NCBI GenBank assembly: GCA_032358165.1
Contig: JAALGY010000041.1
Span: 2,232,001-2,296,000 of the forward strand
DNA length: 64,000 nucleotides
Reading direction: 5' to 3'
From: Diplosphaera chodatii
Lineage: Eukaryota > Chlorophyta > Trebouxiophyceae > Prasiolales > Stichococcaceae
Shown: positions 21,353 through 33,500 of the stretch, in pieces
How positions within the stretch are numbered: position 1 is the first letter of the stretch
Layout of the letters: the number at the start of each line of letters is the position of its first letter
The notes under the pieces: generated by a model
Seen by the model: only the letters and a program-made list of their open reading frames with translations
Told to the model about the DNA's origin: nothing
The model's database searches: none
Position numbers and translations under genes: made by a program

Positions 21353-24300
21353 CTACATCTGCCACCACTTGCGGTCGCGCTCTCGGGCGGCGATCTGGCG
21401 CGCCATCGTCGCAAAGTCTATCGCGTCCGCCTCCATCTGCTCGGTGCGCTCGTTGAGGCGCGACAGCTTCTCCCCCCGCTGCTGCAGCGCCTCCCGGTTC
21501 TGCGCCGCCTGGCCGTGCAGCCGGCTCTGCGCTGGGCGGCCGTAGGCGGCCTTGATCTCGGCGGCGGACCGCGCGCTCGGTTTGCCGTCGCTGCCGACGC
21601 CCCGCCTGGCGCCCCTGAACAGCTCTGCGCGCTGCGGGTCCGCTTCTGGCGGACCGCTTCCCGCTGCTGCCTGTCCGTGCGCGCTCCCTGCTGTCGGCGA
21701 CGCCGCCGACTGCTGCTCCTGGCTGGCTGCTGATGTGTGCTCCTCCTGCTCGTATGCCTCCTCCAGCTCTGCTGCCGAGGGGATGCGGCCCTCGAAGACC
21801 TGCGCCAGGGTGGGCGGCGCCGGGCCGCGGCTCTCCCGGAACCCCGCCTCGATCGTGCGGGCGAGCCCAGTGACGCCCTCCGCCAGCCCCGTGACGCCCT
21901 CCCGCACCCCCTTCTCCGTCTCGGTAATCACCTGCGAAAACCTATGACCATGAGCTTGTACGTGATAATGTGATATAGTGACATCACCTGTGTCATAGGG
22001 ACGCATCAGCGTTGCAGGCGGCATAATGACTTCACGGCGGACGACCGGCAGCCGGCAACAGGTAGAAATGTTGCATGCCGACAGCATGACGAGCATCCGT
22101 GCATCATACAAATCGCACGCCCTCATGGTGAGTGAATCAGCCAGATACAACCGTCCTCAGCCGTGCATTCACGAGGGCGGGCACCTTGGTGGTGACGTCC
22201 TTGACATTGTTCAGGAACACCGCTAGCGAGGTGCGGCTGGTGGTGGGGCGTGGGCCGCTGTGCTTGGGGCCGTCCGCCGCCTCCGCCGCCTCCAGCCGGG
22301 CCTGCGGCCAGTATGCAGCAAGCTGGTTGTCAGTACAAGAGGCCAAAGTCGTCAGTGCACCTGCATCCGAGAAGCACAGCCAGACGGCCAAGACATGCTA
22401 GCAGAGTGGTGCACACTAAGTAGAGGCTGTGCACAGCACGGCATGACCCAGAATTGTGGGGTTCAATGCTACTGCGCACCTGCATGGCGCGGTTGAGCCC
22501 CGGCATCTCTGGCGCAGCATCTCGCATTTGTCGCTTTCGACCCGCTGCGGCGGCGCTCGGGCCGCCGCCACAGCCGCCGCCCCGCGCGCCTGCGTCGCAG
22601 CAGCGGCCGCCGCCGTCGCCAGGTCCCAGTCGTATACTGACGACGCCTTGCACGGCACCTGCAGCAGGCGGCATCCCTGGTGTCGCACGGCTTGCACTCC
22701 AGCTTGCTACATTCTTGGTAGCTGCTGGGCAGCAGGGCACAGGCTGCCCTGGCAACAGCACCATGTGACTGGGTGGCAAGGTCGAAACAGGAGGATGCAG
22801 ACCAAGCGAGAAAACAAAGCAGGTTGCCGCTACAGTGATCGCAGCGCACCAGCGCGCCGGCGGCGAGCGTGAAGCGCACGGTCTCGCCGGTGTTGCTGAT
22901 CAGCAGGTGGTGGCCGTCCACTGCCGCCGTGAAGACGCCCGCCAGAGCCACCTGCGCCATGTTGCTGACTCAGGAAACATCGATGCACTCATGCTTGGAG
23001 GGACTTGACGCAGTCGTCTGCCTGCCAAACTACCACTTTCAGCTGACGAGCTAGCTACTCAGGTCATGCAGGCAAGTCTGCTGCTGCCGTCGGGTGCCGA
23101 GGGGGCTTTGCAGGGTTTGAGGGTTCAGGGTTTACGCACCGTGGCGCCGCTGTTCCAGGAGGGCCGCGGCGCCCGGAGGTCCGCGTCCGAGGGGTCCACC
23201 TTCAGGGGGTCCAGGTCCGCGCAAAAGGGGAAGCCCAGCGTCCGCTGCAGCGGCGCCGCCTGTGCAACAGCACACAACCGATATGTAATCAACCGACCAT
23301 CATGGTCGAGTGCCCTGGCTGCAGAATTGAACGGCGACGATGCTGCCTCGGGGTCATGACAGGCCGGCAGCAGCCCTGTTTGCAGCTGTGCAGCTAGCAC
23401 GCCAAGGCTGCTTTGGCCGGCAGCTAACAAGGCTGCAACTGAACGAGACAACGATTCATAGAGTGGAAACACAGTCAGCCGCACCAGCAGCGGCTCCAGG
23501 CCGGGCAGCGAGTACACCAGCAGGTTGCCGGTGTGCGTCAGGCAGGCGACGCCCGGCCCGTGGGGCGTGGTAAACGCCGCCGCGTGCACCAGGGGCTCCG
23601 CGAGCTGCGCCCGCCGCAGCGTGGTGCGGTCACCTGCACGGATTTCCGCGGCGAATGGATACTGAACAAGACCGTCCTGAGCATGCTCACCAAGCCGAAC
23701 CAGGCTAGCCTTTTGAGAGTGCCGCTGCAGGCTGGCACCTGCAGACGTGCCTGCATAGAACACCTTTTCAGCGGTCTGGCATCACTCTGCGAACAGCCCC
23801 ACCTTGCCGGATGCCCTCAGGCGTGTACAGACGGAGGTACAGCTGCGTGGCCAGCAGCACGAAGGCCGGCGGCGCGGCTTCCCGCTGCGGCTCTGCTTCC
23901 TGCTGCTCCGCCGCCACCGCCGCTACTGCCGCCAGCGCCGCCTGCTGCACGGTGGCGGGGGCCGCGGGGCTGTCGGCTGCGGCAGCGGGGCCGCCAATGG
24001 CCACCGGTGGCGGGGCTGCCAGCCCCGTCCCTGCAGTAATATGTACAGCTCGGACTGTGGAGCTGTCAGAACAGTTGTCAAGGACCCATCTTCAGCAAGC
24101 GGCGGCATGTGGTGGAAGCATATGCAGCAATGGGCAACTGGGTCGCAGCCTTTGTATTGTTAGCTGAATTGGATATTCGCCGTGCACAGGGCATCTGTGG
24201 GATGTCAATGTGCATGCTCACCAACACTGCTGACGGCATCATCCAGCGTCGCAGCAGGCCCAGGGCCATCCTCCTGCCGGGACCTGTTGCCGCTGCTGCT

Positions 24301-27300
24301 TGGCGTGACACCTGTATGACGATGACCGCCGTCCTTTGGCCGCCTTAGATGTCAAGTGCGCCCAGAAAAACAAGGTACCAAGCAGACCTGTAGATGCCGC
24401 CCCGGTGGGGTGTAGCGTCAATGTGGCCGCCGTGCAAAAGCAGTCGTGGTGTGTCGCAAGCACACCTTGAAGGTGCCGTGAAGACGTAGCTGGAGACGCT
24501 GCGGATGAGCGGTGCCCGTCATCTGCTGCTGACGCATTGCTGCCGTCCGACTTGGCGGGCTTGAATGACTTGGCCTTGCGGCGCATGATTGACTTGTGCC
24601 GCCGCGGCTGTTTGTCCTTAACCTGCACATGACAGCCTCAGTTGCTCAGAAGAAAGGTACAAAGGGGAAACCCCGCTTTGCGCTGTGCTGAGGGGTCACG
24701 CGCATTTATCGGAGAAGGGCGATGTGGCCACTGTGCATCCAGGTTGTTGCAATCTTTGGATGAGAAGTATCACAATAGTCGAAGCAAAAAGGCAGCCGGA
24801 GCACCTCCATGGCGGCCACGGCAGCGGCGAGCAGGTCGTCGTCATCGTCTGAAGACACCGCGCCCCCGCTGCTGGCCTCGCTGTCGCTGTCGTCCCCGGG
24901 GCCGGCGAGGGGTTGGCGCGCAGTCGGACCTGCAATGCGAGGGTCGACAGCGCGTTGACCCGAGGCTCAATCGAACAAGTTTCACAGATCACTTTGTGCA
25001 CAGCAGGCGATGCTAATGACCCGGGTACTGCAGTTTCCGATAGACATAGATGAAGTAGCAACTCAACAGCACGATCTCTGTTGCACATGCAGGTGGCACA
25101 CTCTCTGCGGCCGAGCCGTGCGAAGCCCCAGAGCCGCTCAGCGCCGGGTTGAGGTGCGAGGCGCTGGCTGCGAACGGCTGCTGCCTGGCCAGGTGCCTCG
25201 CGGGGGACCCCAGCGCGCTGCCGGCTGCCGGGGACTGTGCCGTGCTGTGCGGCGTCGACACTAGGCTGCTCGCTGGGGAGCTGTGCTCTGTGACAGGTGG
25301 CGGCGGCACCCATGGCGGCAGTGTGCTGCCGCTGCTTTGGCCCTCGATAGACCGGGGGACGACGAAGCTGCCGGTCGCTTGCACTGCACAGCAGCGAACC
25401 AAAACACAGTGTAGATCCTGCCATGGCCAACATGCGCACGGCCTGGCGGGCCTCCAGACAGCAATGAGCAGCAGCTGTCAAGCGTGTGTTGACTCACAAG
25501 GCGTGGGGGGCAGGTGTGGCGTCTCAGCAGGCGGCGCCTCGGCATTCCCCGCCCATTGCAGGTGCACCGGCGCCGCCAGGCTCGCGCTGCTGCCAAGTGC
25601 TACGGGGCTGCCAGACTCGTCCAGAAGCGTCATGGTCAATGCCGCCGAGGGGTTCTTGGGCGCCACCCAGGAGGGTTTGGTGGCCCCCAGACCCTCGCCA
25701 GTCTGTGCATCGTACACCGCGACGGCCGCTTCGGCATTTGTGGCGAAGAGCGCCACCCTGCAGCAGGTGCCAGACTGTCAAAGATCCCGTCGGCACGCAG
25801 CTGCCCCTGGCCAGCCTTGTTGCCTGTGGGTGCTTGACAAGAAATGCAGTGCAATAATCACCTCATCTCGCCGCCACCGCTGCCGCCAGCGCTGCTGCGC
25901 CTGTGGCCAGATGGCACCAGGTGCATGCCCAGCGCCAGAGCTGCGACGGGACCCGCGCCCAGGTCCGCTGCCCAGAGTCCCGCCGGCTGCACCAGGTGAA
26001 GCAAAGCCGTATCGGGCAACTCTTCAGGCCAGCACATACAGTAACAATACCATCAACACACAGTTGCACTGCATTGAGTGCTATCTTGCCTTGGCCAGGT
26101 CCAGCACCACCACACGGCCCTTGGCATCGCCGGCGGCCAGCAGCCGCGGGATCGGCGCCAGGGCCAGCGAGATGACGTCGGCATCCAGCAGCGCCGCGTG
26201 CAGCAGGCACTGCCAGCCGCGCGGCTGCCGCACGGTGCTGAATGTCGGGGCGCCACCCTTCGTGAAGGACGCCTGCATAAGGACAGCTACATCAAGAAAC
26301 TGCTGCTCTGCTACTGCAGACACCGCCTGCAGGATAAGAAGAAATGAAGCAACCCTGGTGACCAATAGGGTGCCAAGCATCTTCTCGTGACGTGGACCTG
26401 TAGCAGGTACAGCGCCAGGCGCACTGCCACACTGCCAACCTTCGCAGATGACCGGAAATGCATGTTGCATCCACAAGATCAACTCATAAGCAGCTGCAAG
26501 GCGCACCTGGCTGATCTCGTGGCCCGCGGACGAGAACTGGAAGAGGCGCACATCGCCCTGCTGGTGCCCCACAGCCAGCAGCCCCGCCGTGGTGCAGACC
26601 TGGGTACAGCAGCAAAGCGCTCGGTGCCAGGGTCGATATGTCTGGCCCCAGGCACAAAACTACAGCCTTTAACCATACAGGTGGCTGTTGACCGTCATGA
26701 TGACCCATGACATTATGGTTTAGCTTGCGATCTACCTGCAGGGATGTCACGGTGCGGAGCCGTCCGGTCTGACCGCCAGAGTCGAATGGGGCTGTGGCCA
26801 ATAGCCTTGGCACCTGCGCACGTTGCACACATGGATGACGCAAACATACACACCCACACTACACATAGCGACAGCTTGTTACGGCGACATGATGGGGGTG
26901 CGTTCAGGTTGTCACAGCCAAGTTGATGAGTTGTGCAGAAGCAGGGGCGTTTGAGACTGCACCTCAGCGCAGGCGTCCCACACGCGCACGCGGCCGTCGC
27001 GGTGCCCCGTGAACAGGACGTCGCTGCGGCCAGCCGTCAGGGACTGGGGCACCGGCGGCGCCCCGCCCGCCAGGATGTAGCGCCACTTCCACGCGGGCAG
27101 CTGCTCGCGCCCCGCATGCGCTGCCTGCGATGCAGGGGAGCGTGTTGCCAAGTGGGGAGCAGGGGCCCATCGCAGAACGCAAGCTCACCAATCCATGCAA
27201 ACACTACAGCACATGCGCACCCTGAGGCTGTCCAGCGTGACGGCATGCATCCGGGCTGCTGGCGCCACGCCGCCCGACGGGCGCTGCTCCGCCGCCGAGC

Positions 27301-29799
27301 CATGCAGCTCGCTGAATGACACTGGCGACAGCTCCTGCATTTGATGCACGTCGCTCAGCCATCATAGCCAGTGACTCAGGAAGGAAGACGAAGGGTCCAA
27401 CCTGACATTGCAGACCAAACCTCGTGTGCACCAGCACGACTCTGGCCCCAAGTTTCATATGACCAGTGGACCTCGTAGCCCAGCAGGTAATGCACCTGGA
27501 ATGGCAGGCTGAGCGGCACGGGCGCCCCGGTCTTCAGGTCGTGCACCATCAGCTGGCCGCCCTCCGTCAGCACCACAACGGCTGCCGTGTCCTCGTGCAC
27601 GCCCAGGGTGCCCGGCGGCGGCACGGCGGCATACCCATCGATGGTGCCGAACCACGGCAGCGGCTGCCCATTGGACTCACCATTCTCATCCTGACATAGC
27701 CAACGACCATGCAGTTTGGCACTGTAGCATTTGGCCATGCAGCTGTGCTCGAACACATTGACAGCAGGCTGAGCTAAATGCTCCGCACGCCACTTACAGA
27801 TTGAAGATCCACACCAACTGCCATACCGAGCTGGGGCTGACGGGCAGCAGCGTCAGCGCGTCGGGCTTGTCGGCCGGCTGGCCGCCAAACGCGAGCAGCG
27901 CCTCGCCGCTCGGCAGCGGCTGCCCCGACAGGAAGGTCAGCGCCCGCAGCGGCTCGGCCTCGGCGCCCGCGTGCGCCATGCGCAGCGTGTGGCGCGGCAC
28001 TGCTGCCGGCGGCGGCGGCGCGTCTCCATCCTCTGCAGGGTGCAGATGTTCCGGGACAGTCGATTCCTTGCGCGTGTGGGGTCATGTACAGTGTGTTAAA
28101 CAGATCACTACTTGCGCCCCGGAGTGTGCAGTCCATCAGGTGTGTCTCTGCATCGTCTGTTGCAGCAGTGGCAAAGCTCACCTGCGCCTGTGTGTTGCAG
28201 TGGCCACAGCATCGCAACGTATGGCAGCACGAGCTCAGCTCTCACCTACATCCCGCACGTCTTGTGGTACGCTCCAGAGCCGCACGACGCCCCGTTCATG
28301 CCCTGTGGCGAATGCCCGCCCGGCGTCCCCCACCCAGCAGGCGCAGGTGACCCGCCCCGCATCACTGGTGCCATTCACCGGCGCATTCGCTACCGCTGCC
28401 ACCACCTTCTGCTGCCTGTCAATTGCACACTAGCAAGCTCATCACGGAGACCATCACAGCCACCGCTCTCACGGCATGCCTCACCCAGCAGCAGGTTGCC
28501 GGCAACAGGTTTCAGTCTCGCCTGGCGTCCCAGACAATGGCGCCGCTGTCCTCGTGCACCACCAGCAGCAGCACGGCCTCCCGCGGCTTCTTGCCGCCCT
28601 CATACGCCGCTAAGCAGACTACCCCGCCCTCACCGTGCAGCTGCTCCAGTGAGACTGCAGCACCAAAGGACTATGCTCTGCCTTGCATGTTTAATGTGTG
28701 AGAACGACACCTGCAGGACGTTTTGCACCTTGCAGTCTTGCACCTGGCAGCCAGTCAGGTTACTGCTTGTCTGCTGTCCACGAGCTGTGTCTTGAAGGAG
28801 AGTCTACCCTCTCATGCGGCCAGCAACCCTCTCCGACTCCGACAGCTGCATGCAACATCTTTGACAAGGCGATGCCCAGCTTACTCATATATGGCAGCAT
28901 CTCCATGCTGTTGATGCGGCCGACGCCGTCCGCGGTTCCGCCGGCGGCCTTCAGCAGCGCTGTAACCCGCACCGTGCCGCTCGCGCACCCCAGCAGCACG
29001 TACGGCTCGGCCTCGAAGGCGGCGACCGCCGTGACGTGGTCGCCCTCCAGCGGCATGTTGTCCAGGATGCCGCCCTCCTCGAGGCCGAACAGCTGCAGGT
29101 CGCCATCCTGCAGCAGCCCGGCAGTGGGTCGTAGAAATGGTGGCAGAGCCACAGCTGCGCCACGCACTAGCCAGTGCCACCCAGCATCCTGACAACGCGC
29201 GCTCGTGTCTCTCCAATACGGTGTGCGAAGGTTTCCTTCGCTGACAGGGATGCTGGCGATGGAAGGGTCATGGTGCGTCATGGCGCCGCACCGTGTTGAC
29301 GCGCAGCACGGCGCCGTGGCCGGTGAGGAACTGCAGGTGGCGGGTGCCGGCGGGCGACGGCGACACGATGCTGGCCTCCACGCCCTCGCGGCCCACGACC
29401 TTGAGCCGGCCGTCGCTGGTGCCCAGCTGCAGGCATTGGATGGGCCAGGTGTGTGCGCTGGCCGCGGGTCAATGTACTGATCATGCAGCCCAGTCTGTCA
29501 GCGGCATGTACGCACGGTCGTCAACAACGTACCATACACGTGGCTCACACAGCCTGCACATCAGCAGCAAGTGCAGGCGACAATCAAGCCAAAGGCTGCA
29601 GTTGAGAGTCAGCGATCTGTACCGCTAAAAGGTGCTGCACGGGGTCGTAGGCGAGGCTGTCAGTTGCTTCGGGAAGCCCCGAGTGCCCTGCTGCAAGCGG
29701 CTGCAGCTGTTCCGCCTCCAGGAGGTCGGGCTGCTCGAGAGCTGCTGGGACCTGCCTCACGAACTTCTCGGCATGATGGCGCAGCAGGTTGCGCATCAT
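21353..29799 (-). CDS. Tomosyn/Lethal-giant-larvae-type WD40 protein with C-terminal SNARE-like segment
   Basis: About 23 exons, descending. The N-terminus (29799-29623, 29426-29292) reads SLAYDPVQHLLAV then GTSDGRLKVVGREGVE and HLQFLTGHGAVLRVN, the opening pattern of plant tomosyns. Further beta-propeller strands: GDHVTAVAAF (about 29060), CACWVGDAGRAFATGHERGVVRLWSV (about 28360-28250, shown in part), LFTGHRDGRVRVWDA (about 26990), LAVGHQQGDVRLFQF (about 26560), LAAGDAKGRVVVLDLAK (26120). Then Ser/Asp-rich inserts at about 25390-25090 and 24930-24790, and a basic KSIMRRKAKSFKPAK. The last exon (about 21945-21353) ends EQMEADAIDFATMARQI...RKWWQM, matching the R-SNARE-like tail that binds syntaxins. 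Role by family: negative regulator of exocytic SNARE assembly in cytosol or at membranes. The start could lie further upstream (MASNAIK, about 29850). Internal exon limits are approximate. Confidence 0.83.
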
Positions 29800-30585
29800 C
29801 GTAGCTGGTTCAGCTGATCACCAGCTTACTTTGATGGCGTTGCTGGCCATCTTGATGTGCCCGGTGATCAGAAGACAAGCACCTCCTACTGCTGACAGAT
29901 CAACTCGTGGGCCGTGAGCAAGATTAACACATCAAGTTTCACATGGTCAGCAGACCTCGAGTATGAGTACTATATCATGCTGCGCTCAGTCAACCCGCCT
30001 GGCATTCAGCATTCCAGCAGGAGCAGGCGACACCGAGGTCAAAGCTGTTTACTGCAGCAATGTGCAGGAGTCGCGCCGTGCGTGAGCGCGACTTGGACGA
30101 CTGTGACAGCAGACGCTGGTATCTCTCTATCGTTTAATTGCTCCGCGGGGGACACGGAAAGCCATCATGGTTGCTGGTGCGTGAGAGCGTGACCCATGGA
30201 GGGGAAGCAATTACGTGAGGCTGCTGGAAGTACGTGTGCTGTGCATGCTGCCAATTTAGCTGATGCCAGGTACCCCAGGTTGCACGGTAGCCTAACGCAC
30301 TGTTCAGTTGTCACCTGTCCACAAAGCGTCATCGGATTCATCTTGAGCCGCTGCCTCTCTCTGCACTTGCGACGTGCACTGTCTGCCCATGCGCACTGAG
30401 TTGAACTGTCAGTCAACATGATTGAAATGTCTCAATCCCTGCGCTGGCTGTGGTCGCAGTATAATTGCTTGCTTGTAGACTCTGACAGATCGTCATCGAC
30501 TGGCTGATCGATCAGCGTTTCATGCCAGTGCTGCCCATTGTGACGCTGCCCAGAGACCTGCTGAGCTGGCATGAATGTAAGCTGA
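29800..30585. other. Divergent promoter region
   Basis: Separates the starts of the tomosyn gene (-) and the SNF2 gene (+). No coding region supported apart from a possible extra tomosyn 5' exon near 29850. Both promoters and 5' leaders should lie here; no TATA box was clear. Confidence 0.4.
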
Positions 30586-33500
30586 ATGTCGCAAAGGATC
30601 ATGGGCGCTGTGGCATCGCAGCTGCAGACGCAGCCCGATCCGGCGCAGCTGGCGTCCATGCTGGCCGCTGCGGCACCACCGCACCTTCCTGTGCCGCAGG
30701 CCAGTTCAAGCGCTCAGCAGATAGCGCCACAGCCATCTACAGATACATCGCACTCGCCGCAGACGCAGCCTGCACCAGCGCAGCTAGCGTCCATGCTGAC
30801 CGCTGCGGCACCTCCGCAATTCCAGGTGCCGCAGGCACATGCCAGCGTGCAACGCGCAGCACCGCAGCTGTCCACGGCAGTGGTGCAGTTGCCGGACATC
30901 CAGCTGCTCGCACCAGCGGCGCATGCTCAGCCCCCTGCACCAGCAGCGCAGCCTTCCGCAGGAGCCAGGCAGCAGCAGCATCGTTCCACTGTCAAGTCTG
31001 AGGCTAGGCGCATAACAATGGAGGATCCTTCTGGCTGCACACATTTGCGTACCCAGGTGTGTCACGCAAAGCCTCTGAGGGCCTTGCAATGAGTCGTTGC
31101 TGTCGTGTGAACGTCAAGGACATCAAATGCTCAAGAATTGGGCATATCACATGTGTATGATCTCGACGCTTCATGTGCACATGTTCATATTCAGGTGTTG
31201 ACAGTGAACGGCATGCAAGTGTGGTATGTGAGCATACCTAGTGCGGCTGCGATAACCAACGGTACCCATGTCATGCAGTGCCCGGACCTGCCCTTTCACT
31301 CGACGCCGCACCGCTTCACCTGCGCCAACTGCATGTGCCTGGTGTGCAAAGGACCCGCAGAGCAGTGTAGCAGCTGGGGCAGCGGTGAAAAGGTAAGCAA
31401 CCGCACTCTGACCTCTTTGCTGCAACGGTCTTGCATAGATGACACCAGGTGCACTTTTGCAGCTTTTCAGAGTAGGGCCGCTCATGCAATCTCAACTTCA
31501 CATCACGCACGAAAAAGTGGGTTCCGCAAGCTGTGCTTGCTGCTGCGCAGTGGCACCACCACTGCAATGCAGACAACAGCAACCCGCGATGGCAGCAGCA
31601 CATCGCCACGCTTGGCAGTGGGCTGCCTGGAGCTGCTAGCAGGCCCGAGGTGGCAGTGAGCACCGCCTCAAATCGACCTTGCAATAGCACAGTGGCCTCC
31701 AGTGCTAGCCCGCATGGCATCCTCAACAGTGAGGTGAGCACAAGCGCAAGCGCATCGCAGTACTGCATGCTGTCTCCCGTCGAATCAATGAGCAACAGCA
31801 ATGTAACAGTGTGTCACCCAGTGCAGAGCTCTTTAAACTTGCAGACTCGTGTGCCTGCAAACTCCCAGGGCACAGCAGCTGATGCTTCAGAGCAGCAATC
31901 AGGCAGCGATAGCGATAGCGAGCAGGAGGACGATGTTCAGCCATCAACCAGATCTGTCAACCCTGCCATCAGGATCCGCTCAGGTCTAAGGCAGTATGAT
32001 GACCCGCAGGCCACTGCCGCAGACCTCGAAGGTGCTCCTGGGCCCCCTGTTCAAGTCTGAAGCCCTGCACTGCGCTTGTTCCATTCTGACAGCTTTGCAG
32101 AGTCAAGTGGTCTCCATACCTGCTTCAATGACACACTCGCAGGCGGCTCCCAGAGATGTGACCTCGGAGTCACTGTTGAACTTACATGCGGTTGGTGTTG
32201 CTGAAATGATGATCTAAATATTGTGCTGTGCCTTTAGGCGTGCTGCACGGGCTGGAGGTGCAGGAACAGGCTGGCATGGCGCAGGTGCCCCAGGGCGCAA
32301 TGCAGAACGCAGCGCTGCACAGATTCCAGAGGCGCTCGCTTGCGTACGTTCGCTACTCAAAGAGGCCGACAGTGATGGCATCTGCTAAAATTTTTTGCCA
32401 CTGTTGCAAATCAGCACGTTGTGCCACCGTTGTGTGAAATATATGTTCAACATTGCAGGTGGATGCTGAAGCGTGAGGAGCCCACCGTGGGCGTGCGTGG
32501 TGGCATCTTGGCAGGTGCCATAGCATGGCCCTGATTTGCATGGCTTTACCTGTCATACAATCGTCCAAATTGCAGTCCGGTTGCCAATACCCTGCCGCTG
32601 CCGATGCAGATGAGCCTGGTTTGGGCAAGACTGTGCAGGTGCGCAAGCACGTGCAGCATGCAAGCAGAAGTGTGCTTGATGCATTGTTCCTGCAACCCTG
32701 CTGGTTCTGTGGGGACGACGCTGTGCTGCTGGCTGCAGATGCTGGCCCTCATCGTGTCCAGCCCGTACCCGGATCAGGAGGATGCTGATGAGGCGCTGCG
32801 GGATGCTGCACGCCAGCAGAACGTCATGGACGCGCACGTGCTGGGTATGCTGAACCCCGCATCTGGGCTGTGCAGTGCTTGGCACGACGTTACCCAATAT
32901 TGAACGATGCAGCCATGCAGGCCCGCCAGGCCCATGGCAACTCATGGCCAGCGTCGATCACATCTTGCACGCACCACACTTCTGCTGTTTTGCTGTGAGC
33001 AACCCAGGTCACAGGTGTTGGTGTGGCCATGCTACAGGGCAGCGTGCAAGAGCGGAGCGGTTTGCAGCCCTGAGCACGCCTGTGGCGCCAGGTCATGGCC
33101 GCAGTAGTGGCGGCAGCGGCACTCCATGTGGTGACAGCTGTGGCGCGGGGCCCAGCAGTGGGCATATCAGCCCCGCCAGCAACAGCCAGGTGCAAATGCG
33201 TGATGTGTTTCGCAGACTAGACTTTCAGCGCAGACTGGCTCCCATCTGTTCGTACATCTTGTGGCGGCGGCGTTTACCTTTACCCAATGGTCTGCCGTCC
33301 TCCTGGCAGGTGGAGCAGGAAAAGAAGCCGAGCAAGGGCAAGGCGGCGCCACTGGTGGTGGCGCGCTGCGCCCGAGGCCTGAAAGACAGTCGCTGCACTT
33401 GTGTTATCTGCCGCAGAGCCATCGAGCAAGAGGTGTGTCCCTTGCCCTTCCTTGCTGTGGTGTGGCAGCCAGCGTCTCGCTGTATGCAGGCAGAACCTCG

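Noticed and set aside
25149..26390. 413-codon forward reading frame
   Set aside because: It is the shadow of the reverse-strand tomosyn exons. Conserved propeller motifs, splice sites and phase all lie on the minus strand, and the forward product has no domain pattern.
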